NCBI GenBank assembly: GCA_003254885.1
Contig: QANT01002006.1
Span: 1 to 63,499, forward strand
Direction of reading: 5' to 3'
Origin: Purshia tridentata
Taxonomy: Eukaryota; Streptophyta; Magnoliopsida; Rosales; Rosaceae
DNA: 63,499 nucleotides
The notes below the pieces were generated by a model. That model saw only the letters and a list, made by a program, of their open reading frames with translations, made no database searches and was not told the origin of the DNA. Below are positions 11,325-22,300 of the stretch, in pieces. The translations under genes were made by a program, and so were the position numbers. Numbering within the stretch: position 1 is the first letter of the stretch; each line of letters opens with the position of its first letter.

Positions 11325-14300
11325 TATGGTAAAATAATATCTAACCCAATATTTACCTCGACGGTTCTACCCTAGTACCCAATTGATAACTCTTAATTCA
11401 TGTTTCGCACCTCAAAAGATAAAAACTTTCAATGCCAACCATAAATTTCCAGAATCAAATAAGAAAACCCATAATTCAAATACTACTAGCATAGAACCAC
11501 CATTTCAGTTCAGATTGAAAAAACAAGAGAAAACCCTACTAATCTTCAGTCAGATCCAAAATTGACAATCTTGTAGATTGCAAGATGGCTCACGTTAAAC
11601 ATAAAATTTTGTTGGGCACAGATCAGTTACCATTGCAAATTGAAGCCTTTTGCCTTGTGATTTGAGATGGGTCACCTCTGGAGTCAAGAATCTTCTATGA
11701 TTCTGCTTGGTGAAGAAACTTGATGGAGCATAGATGAGAAAGATTTAGACACAGAAATGAGAGGAAAACCTGGGCCTAACTTCAAGGTTCTTACATTTGT
11801 GTTTGATTTACTTTGTCACTATTTGACAAAATGGACAAGGAAGAATTCATCATTTATGTATTTGCAGGTCGTTAAATCTGCTGTAGAGTAATTTGCATGA
11901 TTTTGATGCCTAGCCAAGTAGAGGGTGCCACGTCAAAGATTGAAATGTGTCAAGGGTTGATTTTCTATTAGACTAAATCACTTTGGATATTGGACGGTCA
12001 GGATTGATGTTTAGGTGTGATTGTGTAAGCAGCACATAGTGTATTCGGGCCCAAAAAGTAATTTCCCTTGTTGGTTATTGGGCTCCACTAAGTTGCTGGT
12101 ACTTTTGTTGTTTGGCTCCACTTATGTTATACTGGTTGTTGAAAGTTTGAATCTTTAATCTACAGAATGTACCAAACGAATACATTGTTCTTTACTAAAT
12201 GTCAACCCTATGCGGAACTGTCTGTGTTGTGGAGGAGTTGGCTGAGAGTGAGAGCAGATGTTTCTTAAATCTTGATTTGGTGCAAACTTCATATCTCAAA
12301 AGATAAACATGATTAAAGCTTAGGTTTATAAATATTGAGGATAAGGTCTTGTCTCATACCCTATGTTGAACCCAAAATTTACGAACAATAGATATTTGGC
12401 CAATAGGTAGATTTTGAATTTAGAATCAAACTCTAATCTTGGATATGTAATACTCACCTCTTAATGGTTTTGACTTACTTTAAATGGAGGGGTGTGGATA
12501 AGCAAAGAATACTTCAACGCTTAAATTAGTGTTTGTTTTAAATGTATTATTTATCTTATATTCCGCACTTATCTTATGTTCTTTTATTTGTCGCTCATTC
12601 TTTAAGCGACTACTCGACTTTTAACCCATCTCTCAAATGAGTATTTTTTCTTAATTGGGCTCCTCTCTAAACGGGTTCATCAATTCATGGGCTGCAAAAT
12701 ATTGCCCCCACACCCTACACAAACCTTTTCTTTTTATATTAAAGTCAAAACATGTGCTTTGGTAAATAAAAAAAAAAAAGTAAGAACATGTGAAAAATTA
12801 CACCAAACTAAATATTAGAATGTAAATTAGAGCAAAACTTTACTGCAAGTCTACTAAACAAATACTGAAAACAGATCAGGCACAGAAGGATCTATGGCTG
12901 AAACCCATTTCTTTATGCCTTTGTTACTTTGGAAGTTGTGGAGTTCCCTCCTTCTGCTTCTCTTACTATGAAACATTAGATTGGTAATCTCTCATTCCTG
13001 CAACACTGATCTTCTATGTGTGGTAGCTTGAGCATACAAACCACAAAATTACTAGGGCACCTTGTTTATACCCTCTTAATTTAGAGCGTTGTAAGCTTGT
13101 AGTCATTCACTTCTATTATCTCCTTATGAAAAATGATTCTTGTAGCTTGGTAGTGGCCAGGTGATTTATGAAATATTGGATAGACAAGCCCTAAAGGTAT
13201 CATACTAGTATGTTACCATATCAAAGATTTAAAATTAAATAAGAAAAAGAGTCCATGGCAAGCCCAATAACTCAGAAGTACTCAGCAGATTGTACCTGAA
13301 TCTTATGATGGGCCACAGCCAACAGCCAACATGAACAGGCAACTAGTAACTACCATTAGTCAAGAACCAAATTACCAATCAATATCTTCCTTTTAGGAAT
13401 TTTACTTACCTACTACCACAAGTCACATGATACAAACTACAAAGTAAAGTATCAGAAGATGAATTAGTTCCTTACTAGAAATTGTAGGAGGATAAAGTGC
13501 TTCAAAATTAAACATGTTATGTCTGCAGAGTGCAGTCTAAGAGATTCTTTTATGCGAGATGTCTTATGGGTCATCATCTCACAATGAGGTGGAACTCACA
13601 ACCATAGGAGACACCTCCTTATGAAAGAATAAGAGCCATAAAACATGTCCTATTCAAAAGTTAGTGCTACAGTCACTTGAAATTCTGAATTTGTGAGCTC
13701 CATAGTCTGTACTTTCAATCTGTTCAATACTGATTGAAAATGGTGTACAACACATTATACATGTTAGGTGTGAAGGCTGGCCCTTGAAAGCAATAACAAC
13801 GTGAAAATAAACAGATAACATTCATTTTCATGCTATCTGATATGAATCATGATAGGCAGTGTCGCAGTGATATGGAGCCATTCTTCAAAAGATATGTGTC
13901 AGAATGTTAAGGAGATTCAATAACGAGAAGTTTCCGGGTCAGTCTCGTCAAATTGCCGCTTGCCTCCAGGTTTAGTGGGCCTTAATGGGTCGTGGGCCGG
14001 CGTAGGACCACTAGTAAACCGACCCGTTTGATCCGTTTTTGACTAATTACGACCATGACTCCAATTTCGTATTTTCTTACCTTTGGATTTTTTAAATCTG
14101 ACTCCATAATTCTGGTGTGATGTGACTTCCCCATTCCGCAATAAATGAATATTTAATAAAAATTTCAATAAATGGATAAGAGAAACGAATGGGATTGTAT
14201 TATTAAAGTAGAAAAATGCTGTCAGGCTAACTTTGAATTCAAATAAATGGTCTTTTGGTTCGATCGTGCCTACACCATTGCAATCACCGATCACTCAAAT

Positions 14301-14637
14301 TCTAATAAACTACCATATATAACAGAAGTTTTGACTTTTGAGCACATTTCAACTCTAAATTAAAGTTTGAGAAATTTTAGCGTCAGTTTTAGAAAATATG
14401 TAAAAATAAAAAATAGTATTAAAAAGAGTTAATTGTTATGAATCTCACTTTCGGTCAACAGCATAAAGAAGCTGCACTAAACTTTCTTTATAGAGTTTTA
14501 CAACAACCCAATTACCTAATCGACTAAAAAACACACACAAATACACAAAAACAGCTCTCCTATGACGGACTTGTCCACAGACAGCCATGGTCCAGCCATT
14601 ACAAACCGATTCAAAACAAAACAAAAAAAAAAAAAAA

Positions 14638-14681
14638 NNNNNNNNNNNNNNNNNNNNNNNNNNNNNNNNNNNNNNNNNNNN
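14638..14681. other. Assembly gap of 44 N inside a poly-A tract
   Basis: Forty-four undetermined bases are flanked by A-runs on both sides (about 14622-14637 and 14682-14702). The gap is probably a homopolymer that the assembler could not cross, so its true length is uncertain. Confidence 0.95.
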
Positions 14682-15081
14682 AAAAAAAAAAAAAAAAAAA
14701 AACTCTATACTAAATTTCCTAATATCAAAACACAAGAAACAAAAACAAAAAAAATTATTTACGTTGCCAATCTGGCCTTGGCAGTAGCGAAAAACCCACA
14801 GCTTCCCAAACAGTCAGTGGACCACCGTCACCCCGAGAGGACACGTGTCGGCCCAGCAAAGCGTGTGCAGGAACTTGTTTCTTAAATCACCATCACTTAA
14901 CCACAGCCCCCGTCAGCCTCTCTCAACTTTAATCATTTTTCACACGTGGTGTCCTCCATTTCTACGCCGGAAAATCCTCCGTTCCCTCCCTGTCAAACTC
15001 CTCAGAAATTTATTTCTCAATTCCAAACCCTACTCATTTTCTCTTCACTTTCCCACCATCCAAACACCGATTTTAAACCTT

Positions 15082-15173
15082 ATGTTTACAGTTTCAACTT
15101 CGTTTGTGAGACTATTTCAGTATTTCTGCTGCGGATGTAGATGAGTTTAAATCTAATTTTTGATTTATTATAG
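15082..15173 (+). promoter_or_regulatory. Two overlapping upstream ORFs in the hydrolase leader
   Basis: An ATG at 15082 opens a 20-codon frame ending with TGA at 15142-15144. A second ATG at 15141 overlaps it and runs ten codons to a TAG ending at 15173, 18 bases before the main ATG at 15192. If this sequence is exonic, the two short frames would be translated before the main frame and could lower its expression. Whether it is in the mature leader is not visible from the sequence alone. Confidence 0.45.
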
Positions 15174-15191
15174 TTTGTTTTTGGGGTTGAG

Positions 15192-18100
15192 ATGGGGGCG
15201 GTGACGTCATCGATGGCGGCCAAATTCGCGTTTTTTCCGCCGAATCCGCCGTCGTACGGACTGGAGGAGGACGGGGAGGAGGGAAGCGGGAAGCTGAAGA
15301 TGACCGGGGTGCCTACCAGGGCAAACGTCGACGTTTTGAAGCTCCGGACCAAGAGAGGGAACGACGTCGTTGCTTTATACTTTAAGAACCCATCGGCCTC
15401 GCTCACTGTTCTTCACTCGCACGGTAACGCGGCTGATCTGGGTCAGATGTACGAGTTGTTCAGTGAGCTCAGTCTTCACCTCCGAGTCAACTTGGTGGGG
15501 TCAGTGAAGTGCATCTAGTTCAATATTTGTGTATTTCTTTATTTGCACAAATATGTGTATGTATTTGTGTGTTTATGCGTGAAAAGTTTTGAACTTTATG
15601 GTTGCGTGCGTGTGTGTGTTTTGTAGGTATGATTATTCGGGGTACGGGCAGTCTTCTGGGAAGGTATGGGATTTGAATTGGTATTGATTTGTTTGGATGC
15701 CCAGAAAACGTAGCTCCAGTGGGGGTGGGGAAGACTGGAAGATTTTCAATTTTATTGTTTTATATCATCTATATTTTAATTTTGGTTTCTAAGAAATGGA
15801 AAATTTAAGTAAATATGAATGATACAGTAAAGTTCTGGGCCAAGGTAAATCTTGGTCTGCAATGTGAAAGTTATTTGATAATTTAATTTCAGTAGGGTTT
15901 CCTTTCTTGCAATTTCAATCAGAGGAAAATGAATACTGAATTTGGTGGTCCAAAACATTTTGGACCACATGATGCATCCATTAATTGAGTTTTTCATCCT
16001 AATATTTTTCTCTCTAAAAAATATTTTCTTTTTTCTTAGAAACCAGATTTAGCATTAGATAACCGAAATGAAGTCTTAGCTATAATTGGTTAGGAGAATG
16101 TTCAAAATAAGATATATATTCTTTCCCTTCTGGACAGCCGAGTGAGCAAAACACTTATGCAGACATAGAAGCTGCATATAGATGCCTTGTGGAGAAGTAC
16201 GGGGCAAAGGAGGAAGATGTTATCTTATACGGGCAATCTGTTGGTAGTGGGCCCACTCTAGATCTAGCATCCCGGTTGCCGAGATTGAGGGCGGTGGTTC
16301 TTCACAGTCCAATCATGTCTGGCCTTCGAGTCATGTATCCGGTTAAGCGAACATACTGGTTTGACATTTATAAGGTTCTTAGTCTTTATAAATTGCTCAT
16401 CTTTAGACTGTTTGATGCTTAATTTTTCACAACATTTGGAACTGTATGCACGTTAATGGTAGTTTTTTCTCTTCATGGTGCAGAACATTGACAAGATACC
16501 CTTGGTCAATTGTCCTGTTCTGGTGATTCATGTAAGTACCTCTTTTTCTTTAAATCATAAGCTATATATTACAATCCTTTTTCAAATCCAAATATGGCAC
16601 GCTTTTAAAGTAAATTGATGGCTAAACAGATTGGTTATGTCATTGGACTTCAAAACATGCACTGATGCAGTAGCAGCACTTCATCTATGCTTGTTCAAAT
16701 TTTACTGAATTCTCTTTTGCTTTAATCTTAAGAAAGGAATATTTTGTGGCCTACATTGTTTCTCTCTCTCTCTCTGTCTGTATTGGGGGGGAACATGCAC
16801 CCTTTGTTCTGCACCATCAGTGTAAACAATGCCCTTCTCAGAACCTTTATAAAATTTTTGGTTTAAAGAGAATTTAATAATAATCAGAGGTAATAGCTAC
16901 CAATAATTTCCTTGAAACCCCTATTAAAAGCTCAAAGCATTAACAAATTTTTTGTTATATTGTATACAAATCATTTATGTGATTATCTCCTGGGCACTTG
17001 GAAATTTGTTCGGACCCTTGAGTCATAACATTTGTGTAATGTGAATTGCTCAGGGGGAAGACCACTATCCAGAGATGCCTTGAGCCTACTAGGTTTATAT
17101 GTTTCTTAATTGCCAGGAAGATTGAGGGTGCCAAATTTAACATTTTTAAATATCTTGCATGGATCTCTCCCCCTTTTTGAACATCCACTTTAATGCAGTG
17201 AATTGGATACTTGGACGGATATAACTTCATTGTGCCATTATGGTACTAACTGTTCCAGAATCTAGGTGGATGTGGGTCCCAAGCTCCATATGGGTTCAAA
17301 ATGGTTTTACACAAGATGGCTTATTTATTTTTTGTAAAACGAAAGGGCTTGAGCTTCATTTGGGTATGAAACGAAATTGCAATATAGTTAAGTTTTTGTT
17401 GGTTTGATGTGCATTGAAGGTAAGGTCTAAAAGGGATGCCCTTTTGATATAAATGCACATACCTGTGCCGTCTCTCTTTTTTCAGTTGCCAGGCTGTTCT
17501 TAATGCATTAGATAGCATTTCTTCATAAGGCAGATTGTATAGCATATAAAGTGCATTCCTTGAGTTATGGTATCATAAAATATATGGCTTAGCTTTTGAA
17601 GATTACTCATTTTCCAGGCTGTTTTGTTCTGTATTTGCCTGTTATCTGCAGGGGACGGCAGATGACGTTGTGGATTGTTCCCATGGAAAGCAGCTTTGGG
17701 AACATTGTAAGGAGAAGTATGAACCATTATGGATAAAAGGAGGGAATCATTGTGACTTGGAGCTCTACCCACAGTACATAAAGCATCTCAAGAAGTTTGT
17801 ATCGACCATCGAGAAACATCCACATCTGAGAAATAGATCTGGGCCAATTACTGATCAGCCACGGAGAAGCACTGACGTTAGGGAGAAATCTTGGTCCAGC
17901 ACAGATCATAGAGAGATATCTAGAACAAGTACTGACCATAGAGAAAACCCTATGCCAAGCACTGATCGCAGAGAGAAGTCAAGGGCCAGCACTGATAAGA
18001 GAGAGAGATCAAGGAAGAGTGTTGATAACCCTGAAAAAGCAAGGATTAGCATGGATCAGCCAGAGAAATCAAGGAATAGCATAGATCAGCCAGAGAAAGC

Positions 18101-18313
18101 AAGGAATAGCATTGACCGGTTAGCTTTAACTGAATTTGTTTTTTTCACCCCATGCATGCTTTTTCTTTATGAAACTCAATCATGCACAATACCTTATACA
18201 GCTCTAGTTTTCTGACTGTTGAAAGTTATTTTGATGGCAGCTTTGGAGAGATGTTCAGATCGGTTGGATTGTGCAATATTGATTGTTTTAGGCCCACAGC
18301 GACCAGTGTATGA
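15192..18313 (+). CDS. ABHD17-like alpha/beta hydrolase with decapeptide-repeat tail
   Basis: Six exons: 15192-15499, 15627-15663, 16138-16374, 16484-16531, 17652-18118 and 18241-18313, giving 389 residues. The hydrolase core includes [12 protein letters not shown] (oxyanion region), [11 protein letters not shown], the nucleophile Ser149 in GQSVGSGP, an acidic residue in GTADDVVD (214/215) and His243 in GGNHCDLE. Animal ABHD17 enzymes remove palmitate from membrane proteins; the same role in plants is inference. The N-terminus MGAVTSS fits N-myristoylation, and the Cys cluster of the animal proteins is absent, so membrane attachment may use myristate. After the core, residues about 283-366 are eight tandem ten-residue repeats rich in Arg, Lys, Ser and Asp, followed by a short end [18 protein letters not shown]. 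Related plant proteins have basic Ser-rich tails; the regularity here stands out. Confidence 0.9.
17868..18118 (+). repeat. Eight tandem 30-bp coding repeats (decapeptide)
   Basis: Within exon 5 of the hydrolase gene, eight units of exactly 30 bp (17868-18107) and a partial ninth encode S-[TVMI]-D-x-[RP]-E-[KRIN]-[SAP]-x-x. The first five units read STDxREKSxx and the last three SxDxPEKxRN, so two sub-families are visible. The repeats keep frame and have drifted in sequence, which suggests selection on the protein rather than a fresh expansion. Each unit puts a Ser a few residues after Arg/Lys, a possible basophilic kinase site. Confidence 0.9.
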
Positions 18314-18496
18314 AGAGAAATGAGATCCTGTATTCTGCCTCGCTTCTATTTACTTTATTGGTTAATGGGGTTGTTTGGGACCTTTGGGTGATAGGATAAA
18401 TGTCATTGTTTCTCATTCTTAGAGGAAAAATAGGAAATTTATTAGACCAGGCAAATTATGTATCTCAGTTAATTCTTATTCCACTTAATAAATCTA

Positions 18497-18562
<66 letters not shown>

Positions 18563-19342
18563 TTTGATGTGGCATGATTGTTCCATCTGTAATATTTCGT
18601 AGTGCTGTAAATTGAAGCTACTTTTTAATGCTAAATTACAAATTTACAAGTAACAATCACATCTTGGGTCTGTAAAGCTCTTTGAAACTTGATGAATAAA
18701 ACCATCTTATAAAATGTATGCACACCACGATTAATATGGTAGCTCAAGGTTTCTAAGCCTTTTCAATTGCTTAAATGACATTTCACCCGGGAGGTTGTAA
18801 GCATCGTCATGCTCTAATCATTAAAATCAGGTGCATTTCTCGATAAAGAGAGAGATTTGAGTACCCCTCATTATGTGTTGATGCGTTGTTTGGAGAAACT
18901 AAAAGTTCGAATGTTCAGATAAATTTTATATATCATTTAAAATTATTGATTAGTCCCTGATCAGCAAAAAAATAATTGTTGATTAGTTTTAGTCCACATC
19001 ATCAATAAAAGTTCAGCACATTATCGTCCAATTACACATATTAAACCCCCAAAGAAATAAAAACTATATAAACACCTCTTACTCACTGTCAGGTACCAGG
19101 GGAAGCAAAAATCCAAACAGGAAGCGCAAAGGCAGAAACGTTTGATGAATAAAATACCAAAGCAGGGTTTAAGAAAGGGTTAAGGGCTTAAGGCTTAAGG
19201 CGGCTGCTAGTGTACTACTCCCTCTTTCTGTCTCTATGAATTCCATTCCTTCTGCAAAGTCCTTCGACCCATTTCCTCTGTTCCCATCTTCATCACCACT
19301 TTCACCGATTAGTTTCCTCAAGAAAAATTTGATTATAATTTG
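18314..19342. other. Spacer with long CT microsatellite between hydrolase and RPOTmp genes
   Basis: A tandem-gene spacer holding the 3' untranslated end of the hydrolase gene and the promoter and leader of the polymerase gene. A CT microsatellite fills 18501-18558 (about 29 dinucleotides). Such tracts are highly variable in length. Nothing else coding is seen. Confidence 0.6.
18501..18558. repeat. (CT)n microsatellite
   Basis: An uninterrupted CT dinucleotide tract of about 58 bases in the 3' flank of the hydrolase gene. Confidence 0.97.
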
Positions 19343-22300
19343 ATGTCCAGCAGCCAAACCCCACTCTCCCCTGCAAACCTCAGCACGGATTTTACATTTC
19401 GAAACCCCATTTATTTCTGCAGAAGCCCATCAATGATATCCACAACTGTGTGGAGAAGCTTTGCTAAGCAAGCCATTTCGAGGAACCAGAGGTTTCATCT
19501 CAACTCACAATCTTTTTCACGAGCTTATAGCCTTCTGGGACTTCGCCAAGAATCTTTTTTCCCAGAAAATTTCAGGCCCTTTGAGCTGAGTTGTCGCTCA
19601 ATTTTGGGGTTTCCTGAGGTGGGTTTTTGTCGAAAAGGTGAAGTTTCTTCACGTGAGGATTATATGTGCAGGCCCAGTTTTTCTTCTGTGAAGAATCAGA
19701 GTGGGTTGAATGGGTCTGGTCCCAAAGGGTATGCGAGCGTAGCTGAGGCGGTTTCTTCCTCCACTGATGTTGAGGAAGATGTGTCTATTGTTGATGAAAT
19801 ACATGAATTATTGCAACAAATGAGGAAAGAGGAGAAGAGGCTGGGCGTACATAAGCGGCGGATTCGGCAAAATAGAGTGAGAGGAATGGGGCAAGGGAAG
19901 TACCTCTTTCTTAAGAGAAGACAAATAAAGCTTGAGACTGAAGCGTGGGAACTGGCGGCGAAAGAGTACAGGGAGCTTATGATGGACATGTGCGAGCATA
20001 AGTTAGCACCCAATTTGCCATACATGAAGTCTTTGTTTCTTGGTTGGTTTGAGCCTTTGCGGGATGCCATTGCCAAAGACCAAGACTCAATCCGGCAGAA
20101 GAAGAATAATAAGCCAGCTTACGCTCCCTATTTTCATCTTTTACCAGCTGATATGATGTCGGTTATTACAATGCATAAGTTGATGGGATTGTTGATGACG
20201 GGAGGCGAACATGGCGCTTGCAGGGTTGTAGCGGCTGCTTGCACGATAGGTGATGCCATTGAGCAGGAGGTGTGAATTTTATTCTTCAAGGACGTTTTAA
20301 TTTGGTTTCTGCTACTCGTTAAATAGTCAATGCACTTTCTAGTTTCATTTCTCTTTGCTGGAATCCAGTTAATGGTGGTGCCATAATGAAATTCATATTT
20401 TTGCCTTTTTTTCAAAGCATGTTACCTTTTGTGTGGATTGGACTTGAGGCAGGTTCTGATATCTAAACCTTAGTGCCTTGCTCTTTCTTTCTTATTGTTC
20501 TTTATCTGCACTAAGTTAAGCATCATTCCTGAGGCTTGGTTTTCTTACTCTACACAGTGTCATCCACCCATCTCTCTTAGGATGAACGCTGATGTATCAC
20601 TACTTCAATGCATCAGGTTAGAATACACAATTTCTTGGAAAAGACGAAAAAGAAAAAGGTTGATAAACATCAGGTAAATGGAGGGTCTGATGCTGTAATG
20701 AAGGAACAAGAGCAGTTGAATAAAAAGGTCACTAATTTGATGAAAAAACAAAAACTGCAAGCAGTCAGACAGATAGTAAGGGGATATGATGATTCAAAAG
20801 CCTGGAGCCAGGAAGCCAAGGCTAAGGTTTGCATGGTCTTATTGTTTTACTGGTAAAATGCCATCACGTTTTTTATTTACATGCATTCTAAAAGGGTGCT
20901 CTTTCCCTGTGTACTTTTCAGGTCGGTAGTCGTCTGCTTGAATTACTGACTCAAACAGCTTTTATACAACCCCCGGCTGATCAGTTAGCAGATGGTCCAC
21001 CAGATATACGGCCTGCATTTGTACATACATTTAAGACTGTGGCAAAAGATGCAAAGTATTTATTATTCTGTCTTATTGATAAGTCTATACCACCCCTCCC
21101 CTGCCAAATAGTTTATAATGTTGTGAAATTTTCTTTCAACAGGAATGCCACCAGAAGATTTGGTGTTATTGAATGTGACCCTCTTGTCCTCAAAGGTCTT
21201 GACAAAACAGTAAGTAAATCCAAACCTTTTTCTTTTCTGTTAGTCTTGAAAAATTTGAGTTGCCAGTTTACACTTGGCACTTGGCAACTATTTTATTTAT
21301 TTATTCTTTTCAGTATCTAGGAAACTGGAAGATAAAACAGTTTGATAATTTTGAAATTGATTGAAAAGTAATACATAGTCTGTAGAGTGTTGTTCATTTG
21401 CTCCTGGCAGGTGATGCGGTGTTGGTTATCTATTTGTCTATTAAATTCTCATGTCCTCCTGCCAAAGGACACATCTAAAGAAGTTTTTGTAGGATTCTTT
21501 TTTTCGTCTTTAGTGCTTGATATATTAATCATTTTTACTGTTCAAACAGGCAAGGCACATGGTGATTCCTTATATGCCCATGTTGGTACCCCCAGTGAAC
21601 TGGACAGGGTATGTTAGTTTCAGTTCTATGTTACCATTTCAAATTTTTTACTTGATGTTCATATGTAATCAGATTGTAGGTTTTGTAATTCATAAAATTG
21701 GTACTGGATGGAATGGTGTGTATAGAAGTTATTTATTATTTTCTTGTTGCTATCCTACTCCCACCCACCCCTTCGTTATGAATTATGATCATCAGATACA
21801 AATTAAAACCTAAAAGTAATAAAATAAAGTTTAAGGGGTGCGTTGAGTAGGGGCTGAAAATTGTTGTGTTTGGCTCGTCGAAGTCCTAGTTGGTTTTAGG
21901 ATTCCTAATCAGTTTAGGAAACTAGAGAAAAGTGTGCCAAGTATTTCCTAGTAGCTTTAGGAAAATAGTTCTCTTTAGTATTTCCTAGTTGATTTAATGT
22001 TAGATTTAGGTAAGAAGATTCCTTTCCCTAAACTTCGGTTGAGGCAGATTTTCCAATTTACTTTGGTTGATATAGGTTAACCTCTTTATTTCACATTACT
22101 TTGGGTCTTTTGCAGTTATGACAAAGGAGGGCACTTTTTCCTACCATCCTATGTCATGCGCACTCATGGAGCTAGACAGCAGCGTGAAGCAATTAAGAGG
22201 ACTCCGAGGGTGCAACTGGAACCAGTTTTTAAGGTTTTTATGCATACATGACTTTTTCATTATGAAAACCTTTATGGAACTCAACCAATATGAAGATTGT

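Larger units (their letters stand above)
11325..15191. other. Divergent intergenic region between F-box and hydrolase genes
   Basis: A 3.9-kb region between two divergently transcribed genes. The first few hundred bases are the leader and promoter of the F-box gene and the last few hundred are those of the hydrolase (C/T-rich leader from about 14880). In between I see no coding region or RNA gene. It includes an assembly gap at 14638-14681. Confidence 0.55.

Noticed and set aside
14562..14885. Open frames across the N gap
   Set aside because: They are built of poly-Lys or poly-Phe from A/T runs and unknown bases.
17868..18118. CRISPR-like array
   Set aside because: The 30-bp units are directly adjacent with no spacers, keep a reading frame and lie in an exon of a plant gene.
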